Shown: piece by piece, positions 38,501-48,387 of the stretch
Position numbering within the stretch: the stretch's first letter is position 1
How the letters are laid out: the number at the start of each line of letters is the position of its first letter
DNA from: Nomia melanderi
Lineage: Eukaryota > Arthropoda > Insecta > Hymenoptera > Halictidae
Assembly: GCF_051020985.1 (NCBI RefSeq)
Contig: NC_135000.1
Coordinates: forward strand, 24,458,784-24,522,783
Length of the DNA stretch: 64,000 bases
Direction of reading: 5' to 3'
Program-made: the position numbers and the translations under genes
The notes under the pieces: generated by a model
What the model was told of the DNA's origin: nothing
What the model saw: the letters and a program-made list of their open reading frames with translations, nothing else
Database searches by the model: none

Positions 38501-40496
38501 GTTACGACAAATGGAAAGAACTCTGCCACACATGTAGGAGTTTCTCCGAGTGGCTAGATAAAACAGAAGAGTCTTTAAAGAAAGTAAATCCTACTGGTCA
38601 TTCCAAATCATCAAAGACAAAATTATATGAATTGGAACAAGAGATTTCTAGAATGCAAAGGACTGTGAATAATATCAACGTTACGAGTGCCAGTATTTTC
38701 TCTCGTTCCAAAGCTGAAGACATGATTGAGCTAAAAGACATGATCGAAATGATAAAGCGCCGTTGGCAAAATCTAGTGGCTGATTTAAATACAAGAAAAG
38801 AAAAGTATGTATTAAATTTTCTGTATGAACTATTTATAGTTTCTTGCCGTTTTATAGTTAGTTCTTAAGACTAGTAGTTCAACGATTTTGATGGACACGT
38901 TACATTCAAAGCGCCCTATTGAGCTATTTCAGTTGTGATTTGCCTCTGGTGCTGCAGTGTTCAACGCAGAATAATCTCGAATTTAATAAAGAAATTCGTA
39001 TAAAAATTCAGAAAAGTAATAAGTTTAAATCTTCCGGTTCGGTATGATTATAGAGTTAGATTAATTTCTTTTCAATTACTAGTTCGTGTAGCAATGTTTA
39101 GTATCTTCTTCATATAGTGTTTAACATCAGTATAACATCTTTTAAGGAATTTCGCCATGGAAAGAAAAGTAAGTACTGAAGGAAGAATTTTAGATAGTGC
39201 TTACAACATTTTGGAGCAAATAAATTCCTTACTGGTGTCTGCAGCAAATCCATCAGATGAAACCTCTCTATCAATAAGACTGTCACTAATCAAAGTAAGT
39301 TGTGTCTAAAAAATTATTAGTACTATCTTTAAAAACAATAGGTCAAGTTATACGGAAAATCAACCGTTTATTTAACACCAGTATTCACATTACTCAATTT
39401 CCTTCAAGTTTTCCTATTAATTATAAACTCAGTTCACACTTTCGTTCAATAACATTTAATAAAAGATTTATTTTTTAATTAAAAAATTAGTATTTGTACA
39501 CTACTGTCCACTGTTACGTTATTAAATACACTGAATGTGAACCTAATAATACCTTCTCATGCCATGACTGTACAAACGAAACTGTGCCAAGACATAAATA
39601 GCATTGAACTCTCCCTTTTTGTATATTTTCCTGCCAAACATAAACCTGTCATCCCAGCAAAGGGGGTTTTATAATTACTGTACTACCTAAAAATTAATAT
39701 TTTTAGGCAAAACAAGAAGAACTTTCTTCTTGTAAAAGAGCATTGCAAAATCTAGTACATCAAAATGCTATACCTCCAGGAGAAGATGAATGTAATAAAT
39801 TACTTGCTGATATGGACAAGGTATTGTCTAAATCGAATTATTGTATACGAGAGAAAAATAAAATAAACCTAAACTTACGTGATATTTCAAGCCCCAGTTA
39901 ATCATTAATTACTACTTCTATAGGCCAATTCAAATCTCTCGAATCATCGTGAATACGTCGAAAGTAAGCTTGCTTCTCTTAAGAAGTATGTCTGCACTCT
40001 CGATGCTGTTATGGCATGGGTCATGGAAACTCGAACTCGAATCAGTATATCTCGAGAGTTGACCGAACAAGAGCGAATTGAAGTTATTAACAATGTCATG
40101 GTAAGCGTCAGTGCATCGGTCTGTTGTAACAAAAGAATATAACGCAGCTAATTGTTTAATTTTGTTATCTTAGACTAAAGTAGAAGACCGCGAAATGGAA
40201 GTAAAAGATGTATTGGAAAATTACACTAACTTAGAGAAAGAATGCGAATCTGCGAAACAACCAATCTCCGTGGAATTGCAAGTGAGTACATGAAGCCACG
40301 TGCTAATTTTCTGAACATTCTGATCTAATATATTACAGTGCTCTTGGATCTAATATTTTGAACCATTTTTGTTTGTAATAGGAGAAACTGAAGAAACTAA
40401 GAGAAGACTGGCAATTTGTCAAAAGCAGTGGTGATTCGCAGGGACCTGAGATCAAATCGACAACGGCAGCTGCGATTGCGACCAAGGAATTACTAG
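11472..40496 (+). CDS. Dys: Dystrophin (Dys/DMD orthologue), N-terminal two thirds, 3' partial
   Basis: Thirty-three exons joined in phase: 11472-11589, 26444-26505, 26653-26745, 27442-27519, 27596-27688, 27790-27879, 27981-28179, 28490-28638, 28740-29135, 29332-29973, 30063-30185, 30269-30748, 30835-30992, 31063-31430, 31498-31850, 31921-32355, 32457-32609, 33068-33229, 33538-33840, 33917-34060, 34142-34312, 34401-34583, 34647-34763, 34857-34976, 35738-37084, 37273-37491, 37564-38079, 38167-38804, 39147-39294, 39707-39820, 39924-40100, 40174-40281, 40382-40496. The total is 8,572 nt, about 2,857 residues, ending in phase 1. Order: unique N-terminus, CH1-CH2 actin-binding domain, hinge, spectrin repeats. 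Dystrophin links actin to the dystroglycan complex at muscle and neural membranes. The WW, EF-hand, ZZ and C-terminal parts are not found and should lie to the right. The first exon encodes a 39-residue leader starting MSEHVRLSQMQSRK. Confidence 0.93.
14905..15130. other. Isolated GC-rich block of unknown nature in AT-rich intron
   Basis: About 200 bp of GC-rich, well-mixed sequence lies abruptly between AT-rich flanks. It includes GGGACGGACGACCCACCTCC and GGGACAGGCTCGAGGGCC. It does not read as protein, and I do not recognise it as RNase P, MRP, SRP or 7SK RNA. A SINE-like insertion, a structured non-coding RNA or a conserved enhancer are all possible. Confidence 0.25.
15198..15214. repeat. 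(TA)n simple repeat
   Basis: Uninterrupted TA dinucleotide run followed by two imperfect TATATAT blocks to about 15230. Confidence 0.8.
15600..16583 (+). promoter_or_regulatory. Proximal dystrophin promoter island and 5' UTR (isoform B)
   Basis: About 1 kb of CpG-rich sequence directly before the ATG at 16584, strongly different from its AT-rich left flank. It contains a long GA tract (16130-16220), a typical binding context for insect GAGA factor, and GT/GC-rich runs. Long open frames here on both strands are composition artefacts. The promoter role is inferred from position before a good first exon. Confidence 0.5.
16130..16220. repeat. (GA)n-rich tract
   Basis: Purine run of GA dinucleotides with small interruptions, about 450 bp before first exon B. 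It may bind a GAGA-type factor; this is inference. Confidence 0.75.
16584..16602 (+). CDS. Dys: Dystrophin alternative first exon B (short leader)
   Basis: AAG-ATG at 16584 (Kozak A at -3) opens MEVVYI plus one base, then the donor GTACGT. The G joins exon 2 in phase to give MEVVYI-DEREDVQKKTF. Human brain dystrophin starts MED-EREDVQKKTF through the same splice junction, so a six-residue leader on this boundary is what the family predicts. A CpG island with a GA tract lies upstream. Exon 2 is about 9.8 kb downstream. It could be a chance ATG-donor pair, but phase, Kozak context and promoter context all agree. Confidence 0.65.
16603..26443 (+). other. Dystrophin intron 1, proximal part
   Basis: About 9.8 kb without a supported gene. 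Composition shifts between AT-rich and CpG-rich. Many overlapping open frames around 20.0-20.5, 21.3-22.6 and 24.0-25.0 kb lie in CpG-rich DNA, show no domain or splice structure, and look non-coding. TE-end-like GGGTGT motifs occur at 19741, 23683 and 24436 (see findings). Confidence 0.5.
26444..28638 (+). CDS. Dys: Dystrophin exons 2-8: CH1-CH2 actin-binding domain
   Basis: Exons at 26444-26505, 26653-26745, 27442-27519, 27596-27688, 27790-27879, 27981-28179, 28490-28638. CH1 includes DEREDVQKKTFAKWINSQL, DLFVDLRDGNRLLSLLEVLT, HHLNNVNKALQILEQNN and DIVDGNPKLTLGLVWSIILH. CH2 includes LQQTNLEKTLLAWCRQ, NFTTSWSDGLAFNAILHRRK, LDHAFRIAQEQLGIERLLDP and SIMMYVMCLFQSLP. These line up residue for residue with human dystrophin/utrophin, so F-actin binding is a safe family inference. 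The first four exon lengths (62, 93, 78, 93 nt) equal human DMD exons 2-5. The intron after exon 6 is only 101 bp. Confidence 0.97.
28740..34976 (+). CDS. Dys: Dystrophin exons 9-24: hinge and N-terminal spectrin-repeat rod
   Basis: Sixteen phase-consistent exons (listed in the gene entry). The first repeat block reads LEEVLTWLLEAEDKL, LNSRWEGLRMRAMERQ, LRQWLTRTEDRISRM, VVVVDEE and LSALGERWTHICKW, matching human dystrophin repeats 1-2 including the VVVVDE hinge-like segment. Later exons show the spectrin signature of Trp near helix A (YWLEESYQRL, WLSALEKEIP, DWLDKLDKRL) and helix C (LTNRWESLNN, VCNKWEEISN). This is the elastic rod. Exon 24 ends in phase 0 at 34976 and joins 35738. Confidence 0.92.
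35495..35674 (+). CDS. Candidate alternative terminal exon inside the dystrophin rod
   Basis: In the 761-bp intron after exon 24, a good acceptor (CTCTCCCCTTGTATAG) at 35494 is followed by 59 open codons and TAA. The frame is phase 0, matching the end of exon 24. The peptide starts NFIERSEYDLSEEHA and ends with the hydrophobic NCIVTFIWPCLILSHY. If used it would truncate dystrophin before the C-terminal rod, with a short hydrophobic tail. It could instead be chance, since the opposite strand is also open here. Confidence 0.25.
   Translation, partial: NFIERSEYDLSEEHAIRNDMKCAPSFCIGDGYTQQKQALFAQRNCIVTFIWPCLILSHY
35738..37084 (+). CDS. Dys: Dystrophin exon 25: large disordered acidic insertion in the rod
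   Basis: A single 1,347-nt exon (449 codons), phase 0 at both ends, so it can be skipped without a frame change. It has no spectrin-repeat Trp pattern. It is rich in Ser, Thr, Asp, Glu and Lys, with phosphorylation-like runs such as VSRTVRRKLDMSS, IPSSSPDADLYMPDEEFF, VEDTETEPESVDTDTED and SSSEGEDLNLGENVEHLL. It is the largest exon of the gene here. I know of no matching segment in vertebrate dystrophin. The acceptor TTTTCACAG and donor AAG-GTAATT are sound. Regulation or partner docking is speculation. Confidence 0.88.
37273..40496 (+). CDS. Dys: Dystrophin exons 26-33: C-terminal part of the rod
   Basis: Eight exons: 37273-37491, 37564-38079, 38167-38804, 39147-39294, 39707-39820, 39924-40100, 40174-40281, 40382-40496. 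They carry spectrin-like helices (SRTGLEKCILEFEQAAQKML, VLEGEVSTLAPDAAALISKG, DKLRSKWHQVMSEIETR, FSEWLDKTEESLKKV, MIKRRWQNLVADLNTRKEK, MAWVMETRTRISISRELTEQ). The donor after 37491 is GTTTGC, weaker than the rest. The last exon ends ...ATKELL plus one base (phase 1) before GTAAGT; its partner exon is not found in the window. Confidence 0.9.
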
Positions 40497-40959
40497 GTAA
40501 GTTCCCTTTTTTATGTTCTATAATCGAATGTCCAAAACGGCATCATTATTAATACCATTTTTCTAATATTCTTATCTTCATGTGTAAGTTCGTTCTGCCA
40601 ATTTTGTTGACTTCCTCGTAACGTACATTTCTTTGCGCGGGAAGCTCAAGTTTAAAGAGATACATGGGGTGTCTCTATTTGACAACAGATGGCACTGTCC
40701 ACTATTACCAACAGAGTGCTTCTGCATAATTCAAAAACACAATGGATACAGTAGGAAAAACCCGTTATAATACTTTCTTTTTCATTCAAATCAATTTTCA
40801 TTTAAAATCAATCCACTTCGTGAGAACAGACATTATAAAAGGTATAATTAGATTTCACATTAAGACATCAGGATAATATCAATGAAGATGGTAATACACA
40901 TATTTTGCTATTTTTGTGATGGAATTATTTATTATTATAAAAGCAATAGTTAGAACATT

Positions 40960-41098
40960 ATGGATAGATTCTCCGCCAGGAATTCGCCCGAAACTAAAGC
41001 AATTGTAACCTATCCTGAATGTACTCCTTCGCAACCGTTGCAAGATCTTCTGGGAGAGTTCGGTGACTGGACAAGAAATAGTGCGTTTAGGCGTGCTG
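40960..41098 (+). CDS. Candidate first exon of a short dystrophin isoform
   Basis: ATG at 40960, with an in-frame TAG at 40951, opens 46 codons plus one base and then GTAAAC. The phase equals that of exon 33, so it could splice to the same downstream exon. The peptide reads MDRFSARNSPETKAIVTYP, then QPLQDLLGEFGDWTRN, whose L-W spacing recalls a spectrin helix. A TATAAAA lies about 25 bp before the ATG, which would leave almost no 5' UTR. Insects use internal dystrophin promoters (Dp117, Dp186, Dp205 in Drosophila). It may be chance. Confidence 0.3.
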
Positions 41099-42643
41099 GT
41101 AAACGTGGCCACATATCACTTCCGCTCCGTCCTGCGGAACGATATATAACCGTCACGTTAAGTGCAGTCTCTCCACCCAGCACCGGTGTCCTTTCTTCTA
41201 CTTTCGTTCTCGGATCGATTCACGCATTCGGAATCGCTGATACCCATGAATCTCGCCGAGTCACCCAACTTTCAGTCCGAACTTCCTTCTGTTAAATGTA
41301 ATCGAGTTAGAACTCCTCGCAAACAAATAAATAGGATCTGCAAGAGAGGCTATTTAAGAATATAATGATTCCGCTGATTCAAGTGTTCGATAAACTAACT
41401 CTTAACGGCTGATAGCTTCTTTGTAATAAAACACCCATAAGACGTTATATTACGGTAAATATTTTTTGCCAGTGCATGATCAACAAACCAATGATCTAAT
41501 AAGTTGCAATATTTGATAAAGAAAACCACAACGATGATAAATAAATGAAATGAAAACTAAATTCATTTTATGTCCCCGTATTGGGGCCTTTCTGCCGTTA
41601 AGGGCTAATATAACAAAGTAACTGTATGAAAATAAGATTCATAGTCTCGCTTCCGATAGTCACAGCAGTTATATTTCTTGAGTATTGATCAATCGATACA
41701 AAGCTATTAATAGGGTGAATTAAATTCCCCGTGCGAGGTGTATAATTCAGGATCATGTCGGTTTAATCGCGATGATTCAGGACGGAAGAACCGTGGGGTT
41801 TGTTGATCCCGCGACGGAGAGCTTAACGGAAAGGTCGTAAGTTTGTAGTATAAGCGCGATCGTCGGGCCGCATAATGAGCGGATAAGCCGTCTAATGTAG
41901 TCGCGGTAGAATATCGCCAGACTGAAGATAGCTCAGGTCTGCCTGCCGGTTTCCCCGGATTCTCTTCCACCCTCTGTTTTCACCGGCGTTTCCTTCCCTA
42001 CATTATCTTCCGCCTCCGCCCGCGGTACCACGTCAAGATGAAATCACAACCCGTTTGATGAAACTTTGGGGACTACAAACGGATTAAGTTCGCGCTTTGT
42101 TGCACCGTAATATAACATTATCCCGTTGCATTCCTCCAGTCGCGCCACGGTTTTGATGCACCGAAAAATCTTGAGCATCCGCATCGACGAGCGTCTGCAG
42201 TGTTCTCCTCGAGGGAAAGCTGTGAAGAAGCTTTCCACGTTTCTCGTTGCGCGATAAAGTTTCATTGTTATCGTCTTTTAATGGTAACTTCGAGTGTTTC
42301 GGTCTTCGAGTAGTTCGTATTCTGAATATTGTTAAGTAATTGCATTCGAGATAATCGATTTAAGGTATACTCTGTTATTTGCGATTGAACTGTTGATTTC
42401 GATCGAAGGTTTTCACCGTGGTTCAGCCAGTTGAACTTCAAAGTTAACGAAATGTTTGAATCGATGAAATTTGACAAGACTGCGAATGATTAAAACATGA
42501 TTCGTATATCCGGCGGAGAAGTTGAGCTATTATTCGATAGGCAGGACAAATCCGACGAGTTCTTCTCATCGTACTGAACGATCAGGAAAAATCTAGGTAG
42601 GTTGGTTTTTATGTCTCCCAGAGGAGCGTGGGGTGGATAGTCG

Positions 42644-42745
42644 TCAGTTCATGCTGCCTTCTCCATAACTCAGTCCAATCACTTCTGTGGATTCATTCTG
42701 CGTTGCTGGTAAACCGGTTGCATTAGCTAATTGATTTTCCGCATC
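42644..42745 (-). CDS. Candidate last exon of an unidentified minus-strand gene
   Basis: On the minus strand an acceptor (ATGATTTCAG) is followed by 33 codons in phase 0 and TGA. The peptide begins DAENQLANATGLPATQN and ends STEVIGLSYGEGSMN. Its balanced composition looks like a real C-terminus. I do not recognise it and did not find upstream exons up to the PRELI-like gene. It is phase-compatible with that gene's exon 2, but that gene already has a better third exon. Confidence 0.3.
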   Translation of the reverse strand, partial: DAENQLANATGLPATQNESTEVIGLSYGEGSMN

Positions 42746-44019
42746 CTGAAATCATTAGTATGTTCTTACCATTGCAGTCTCCTACTTTAGATATCTCAGT
42801 CCTCCGACTAATCCCATGTTTCCGGTTATAATGAAATTTCCATAATTAAGAACTTTTACTTATCTCGCCTACCTTTACTACCATCATCCTTTCTTAAAAT
42901 CCTTGAAATCATTTGCTGACTCCAACAAACCAACTATCTTAATCTCCGCTAAGCAGTAAGATAATAGTCAGTCACCCGAGGCGAACTCTACTCAAGTTCG
43001 ACGGTCGAAGTCGACCGTGCCGCTTCCACCCGGCATTGCAGTCGTGAATCGGAGAAATTTGTAGACCAGCGTCGAACCGGATGAATATTCAAATGTTCAT
43101 TAGCTCGGCTGCTAGCCAATAATTGACTACACGACAATACACGCCGCGACGAAGTAAAGCTGATTAGCACAATAGTCCCGTGCCATTGGCGGGACATAAT
43201 ATTCCGTGATTCCCACAGGGAATTGGAGATTGATTTAAATTGACGCGAACCAACTGATTCTGACTCTAATCTGATACGATTAACGCCCCACATGGCACAT
43301 AATACGTAATATATATGATTACATAAAATGCATACACATGTATGTACATCGTACTCGCATATATGTACATCGTCGAGCAGTGATCATGTTAACGGTGAAT
43401 TACGTCGATCCCGAGAAAAGCTGCTTTCAACGAGTCTAGCTTCCGCGACGTGGATGGAGCTGATGTTCGCCCGAACGAACTCGTTCCTCGTTAGCGAGAG
43501 AGCTCATTAAGGCTTTCATGTTCCTGTGGTCACGTTTTGTGCCTAGCGTAGCAACACGGACGTCCCTGTTCCTCTCTTTCTCTCTCCGGCCCCAGAAAAG
43601 AGACGAGGAAAAATCGAGAGATCGCGAATGAAAGGAGGAAGCGTGAAAACCTCTTGGCGCCGGTGAACGCGCGTTAAAATCCATGATCGACGGGGGCGAC
43701 AGTTGGGTCCGGTGTCTCTTTATGCATTTTTCATTTAGCGTTGTCTGGTCCCGTTGCATAAAATATCGCGCGACGCCGCGTTAAGTTTCAATCGCCCGCG
43801 AAACAACATTTACAACGTGTACACGCGTGCACGTTTTCCTTTCTCACCTTCTTCCTTTTCGTTTTCTTCGATGCAATTTTTCACTGTTGCTCCGCTCTCT
43901 TTTTTCCTCCTCCCGGCTACCTGTTCGCTGGTCGTTCCAGCGGAAATCAGCTCCCGCCGCTCAGGAGGCGGGGATCGTGTTTACGGTACCGCGCCGCGTC
44001 CTCTCCCGGCGGCAACAAT

Positions 44020-44033
44020 AAAAAAAAAAAAAA
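44020..44033. repeat. Poly(A) run
   Basis: Fourteen consecutive A after ACAAT in CpG-rich DNA. I see no retrocopied gene next to it. Confidence 0.8.
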
Positions 44034-44585
44034 CGGATAAAATTTTCGTTCGCTACGAGAAAATATTGGATGTTGTGACACGGAGATCGGACTTTGTATG
44101 ACGGTCCGGTAATTGCACCGGGGGCTGTCATACTGGAGACAGCTTTTTATGCTGTGACTGCTAATGACACCCGCCCCGCGCAGCTGATCCACCATTATTT
44201 CTCACCGACCGCTTTTCCTATTGAACGAAAAATCCCCAAACCGAACGAGCCGCTTCGATACATCTTCCCATACAAGCTGCGTCTTTGGTTCAGTTTCCTC
44301 GTTAACACGTTGACTGTCACGGGAACTTGTATTTCGTACAGTACTACTTATTCTTTCGTAGCAAAGATAAATCGTATTACAATTATTAATGATTTCGCAT
44401 AGCAGTTCATTGGTTATACTATTGTCCACTTACTTACGTTACTAAATATTTTTGTTCGATATCAGTTTTCGTGTTATAACTATTTTCAAGCAATAGCTCC
44501 GGTCATTGGTGACTACGTGGCAGTCAACGTGCTGACGTCTCTCGTGCATAGAGAAACAGTTCTGTCGAATTCTTAATCAAACGGA

Positions 44586-44601
44586 ATGTCTGTATCTCGA
44601 G
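44586..44601 (+). CDS. Candidate tiny first exon (MSVSR) for an internal dystrophin promoter
   Basis: ATG TCT GTA TCT CGA G followed by GTAAGA: five codons in phase 1 with a strong donor and G at -3. The 80 bp before it (TCAACGTGCTGACGTCTCTC, then AGAAACAGTTCTGTCG) looks promoter-like. It resembles first exon B in design. Such short ATG-donor pairs are expected by chance in 24 kb, so confidence is low. Confidence 0.22.
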
Positions 44602-45570
44602 GTAAGAATATGGCTTGTTCACGATGTTCCTGTTACGTCGGATAATTCGGATATATTTACTCTGTTGTCGATGTAACAACCTGTTTGGTCTTGCTTAATA
44701 TTCAGGAAAATAGGCTTCTTGGGACGTTGTTATTGAACGTGGATTGCGGGAAGGATCTTCAGGGGAGAACGCGGATTAAATCGGGGCGAGGTTTGTTTTG
44801 ATACAGACTGGGAGTCGAGTTTGCGCGAAGCTACAAGTGTAAACACGAGAATATGTTCTTGCCTGTTTAGGAATCTTCAGTTGTTACTAAGTTCTTGGCA
44901 ACGAAAGGATTATTATATAATTCATCGTGTATCCGTAATGCTTCGGTATTCAAAATTCCTATTTCGAAAATGTAAACCGAATTATCTAACTGCCCAAAGA
45001 ACCGCGATGCAATTTCACCCATAGTTTTTTACGTGCGCACAAAAAGATATTCCGAACAAAAACATAGGAACGAATTTCCGGTTGGCCGCGCGAACTTTGA
45101 AAGCCGAAATTTCTACGAAATCATGAACGTTATATAGCGGAGAGGCCGCTTTTATGAATTCCGAATCCACTTTGCCGCTCGTCGGTGCGCGACGGTCCTT
45201 AATCCGATCAATGAAACCGTCGCGTATCGGGGCTCGCCGTCGGAAGTGAAGAATGACGAGTGTCATGGATTTACGTCGGCAAATAAGACGAAGAGGCACT
45301 TCGTCCAGGGATCTAATAAGAGCCAGCTTAGCCGTGAAATTTTATTGTACTACGAAAAAGCTTCCAACGGCGGTGCCGTTGGACGAGGAGGGGAAGCGGT
45401 TTTCGCCCTTGCCATATGTTACTGCTACGCATGAATGCTCGTAGAACGCACGTGTGGGTGGTGCGTAATATGGGACAGCAGTCTACAACCACTGGATACC
45501 GATGTCCTGGAGGGCGAATGACGAGGGAGCGGACGGATGAGCGAAATAATGGTTTTTTGGGGGCGGAGAG

Positions 45571-45619
45571 CGGCGGCGGCGGCGGAGAGGAGGATCCTGC
45601 CGGCCGGCCGGCCGGCCGG
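45571..45619. repeat. (CGG)n and (CCGG)n GC-rich simple repeats
   Basis: A CGG run at 45571-45585 and, after a short spacer, a CCGG run at 45600-45619. The latter is a perfect palindrome-type repeat able to form a hairpin. Confidence 0.8.
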
Positions 45620-47258
45620 GTTTGCGTTGGACGCTGAAATATGTAACTCCGACCGGTGACCACGCATTACCGAGAATGAGATTTCGTATTTAAAGGGTAA
45701 CGCGAAATTGTCATTTAAATTCTCGTTTGGTGGCCTCCTCTGAATATCAATTTAACCCCGTCGCGGGTTTCCCCTGGCTCGCGCACGCGTTTAACGCACC
45801 CGCCGGCCGGTCGACACATTTTCTCCCTCCATTTTCTTCGCTTCCGTTTTTTTTCCCTCCATTTTCGTCGTGGTCGAATGTTGGCATACAAGCGACGACG
45901 TCAGGTTTCCGCTTCGGAGATTAACAGTCGCCGGTACGCTTATAATTTCATTAAATTTAATCAACGGAACGCCGCGTTTCGGCCTTCGTTCCTAATATCC
46001 GGCTTTTCTGCATGTAATTTAGTCCCGTGTCCAAAATATTCTGGGCATTTAATGAATTTTCGCCCGCGGTGGGTCGTGTTTGTACTTAAGCGGACGCCGC
46101 AAAGTTCCGTCGTTAAAATGGGGGTGGAAGTTGTAAAATTCGTTTAATCGCTTGAACGGTCCTCTTCGTTTAGGTGCTATGAAAATTTTATCTGTAACCG
46201 GTACACTCGGTTGGCATTTATTTGAAAAAATTGTATAAACTTTTCGAGACTTAATGTTCCGGGTAAGGGTTACGAAGTTAGGAGGCGCAGATATTAGCAA
46301 CAACTCTTTTATATTCTTCGCAAACTTCCCGAATATGTTTTCGGAGAAGGACGCGAAATGCTCGGCCGAGGAATCTTTTAAAAAAAACAGCAGGTACCTT
46401 TGCTGGGGTAGTTTTTAAAGCGGTAAGAGCACGATTAGGTCGGAGGAAATTGGAGAACCTTCGTCGTAGGGTTCAAAGATGAGGACGTTATTGGATTAAA
46501 AATACCCGGAGATTTTAGGAGACTCGTAGCTCGTTTATAACTCCTCTGCCCTCGTTCGCGTTCTTCGAAATGAAAATTTTTCGCGAAACAACTTCCATCT
46601 TCGTTTCTTTTTTCTCTTCCCCGAGTTTTCCCTTCTTTCTCCCCTCTGCAAATGTGCTCGAGTTTTACGCGAGCCATCCCAATGTCCTGCATTGTATCCC
46701 ACGTTACATCCATTGTACGTTTCCTCGTTTCATGTATCCCGTATTCACAGAGAAAAGATGATTCGATCCAACGTCGAAATACAATTTCGCGTCTACGACG
46801 GGATGAAGTGCATAGATTCTCCCGACGTCAACCGATTGAGACATGTTGGTTTAGAGGGCTCTCTATCTGCACTCGCTTCCATTTCGTTCCGCGAGGTACG
46901 TTCGATCCTGTCCTCCGACGGAAGTTCAATTTCAATGCGAATGTACACGACGTGAAGAAGTTTGATATTCTTTCAAGTAACTGCGCCGATTTTACGATCC
47001 TCTTTCGTGTATTTCATAAAAGAACTTATATAATATCGATCCGAAATGCGCGGGGCAAGGTGAAAGAAGGGTTGACGGAGTGAAATAGAATAAAGTAGAC
47101 ATTTTGGATGAAGTACTAATCCGTACTGTTTCATAATTACAACGAATCATTTTTAAAAATACGATATATTTACTAATAGTATAACAAAACAACATTGATA
47201 CAAAATGTAGATGCGTGCATTGCAAGTTATAACGCGATGAAGATACAGTAGACTAGAA

Positions 47259-47264
47259 TTTATT
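47259..47264 (-). terminator. Poly(A) signal for the PRELI-like gene
   Basis: TTTATT on the plus strand (AATAAA on the minus strand), about 77 nt past the TAA at 47341 of the nested gene, a normal 3' UTR length. Confidence 0.5.
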
Positions 47265-47340
47265 CATCCATCAAAAATAATCAACCAGGAAGACTAATAA
47301 ATGCAGTATGCTATAAATAATGTAAAGCCATACTATAAAA

Positions 47341-48387
47341 TTAAGTGAAGCTAGTGTTTTGTTCTCTTGCTGATTTTCCATCGTTTTGTTCGAGAACGTA
47401 TAGGAATCCCTGCAACAGAAATTAATTGTTAGTAATATTATATTACTATCTTTCATTCGGTATATAATATAATGTTAACAGTCTCCGTAAACTGCATGTT
47501 CTTTCCGCAAACGCGATCAATCTCCTCTGAAATTCCTAGGAGGATAAAAAGTGTCGTGAAATAGTCTCGATAAAATCGTTCAAGACTGAACTCTTCGTCT
47601 CTCTCACCTGCACCGCTTTTTTCGCGTTTCTAATCGCGCCGACGTGACAAACTCTTTCTATCATTTGACCCGTGAGACCGTTTAGGGGGGATCGAACGGT
47701 GGTGCGCCGCGTCATCACCGTTTTATTCGGATCGTAGCAGCTGGGCATGTATTCGGTCGTCTCCGAGGCGACCACCAGCTTCTTGTGATCGAGGTTCCTC
47801 GTTAACGACTTCAAGCGTTTCGCGCAGAGATCAATGATCGCCTCCTCGAGTATCAGCACCTGTTAATCGAGCCGAAGAAATTCAATAACCTTCGCATAGA
47901 AGCAAAATTATACGAACAATGCGAATGATCATCGGATACCAGTCACATTTATACGTTAAATTCTTCATTTTACAATTAAAAACCCGCTCGGGATTCTCAT
48001 GCGTAATCAGTCCATAAAATCCGTAGTCCCACCGCATAACAAATCCCTTGCCCGTTCATACGAAATCACTTATCCCGATCAAAATGTCTATCCCATCCCA
48101 GTGCCTAGGTTCAATCTAATCTTCGATACCGTGAAAAGGGATGTTTATCGTAACGGGGAGCGTGCCTGAGGCTTCTTCACGATCTTCCGGAGCCAGCCGG
48201 GCAGCGAGCTCGTCGCGGTCTTGCTGAAGATCCTTTTGCTTAAGAATTTACCATCCTTAATTTCTCGATGCACCGTATCCTCCGACAATACGTGAGACGA
48301 GTACGGATTCGGGTAGCGCTCGAAGAACCCCCGGCAAACGGAGAACCACGAATACGGCAGGATCGTTACATCCGCGCTCTCCTTCAT
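47341..48387 (-). CDS. Divergent PRELI/MSF1-domain protein, nested antisense in the dystrophin intron
   Basis: Three minus-strand exons: 48387-48181, 47859-47608, 47409-47341, all phase 0, 175 residues. The N-terminus reads PYSWFSVCRGFFERYPNPYS then SHVLSEDTVHREIKDGKFLS and KRIFSKT, the hallmark start of PRELI proteins (human PRELID1: RYPNPYSKHVLTEDIVHREV). Exon 2 has ILEEAIIDL, LTRNLDHKKLVV and DPNKTVMTRRT. Exon 3 adds GFLYVLEQ. PRELI proteins carry phosphatidic acid or phosphatidylserine between mitochondrial membranes with TRIAP1 (family knowledge). The segment between the LPGW motif and strand VLILEE is about five residues shorter than usual, and the SSPLFG.SRAIE region is altered to RSPLNGLTGQMIERVC, so it is a divergent paralogue. 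The first donor (ATC-GTGAAG) is weak. Frames are intact. Close to, but not the same as, Drosophila prel. Confidence 0.82.

Larger units (their letters stand above)
40497..47258 (+). other. Start of a large dystrophin intron (with nested features)
   Basis: After the last recognised dystrophin exon the DNA becomes CpG-rich with AT-rich patches. It holds the exon candidates at 40960-41098, 42644-42745 (minus) and 44586-44601, a 14-nt A run at 44020-44033, and GC-rich simple repeats near 45571-45619. No WW, EF-hand or ZZ exon is seen, so the intron likely runs past the window. Confidence 0.5.
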
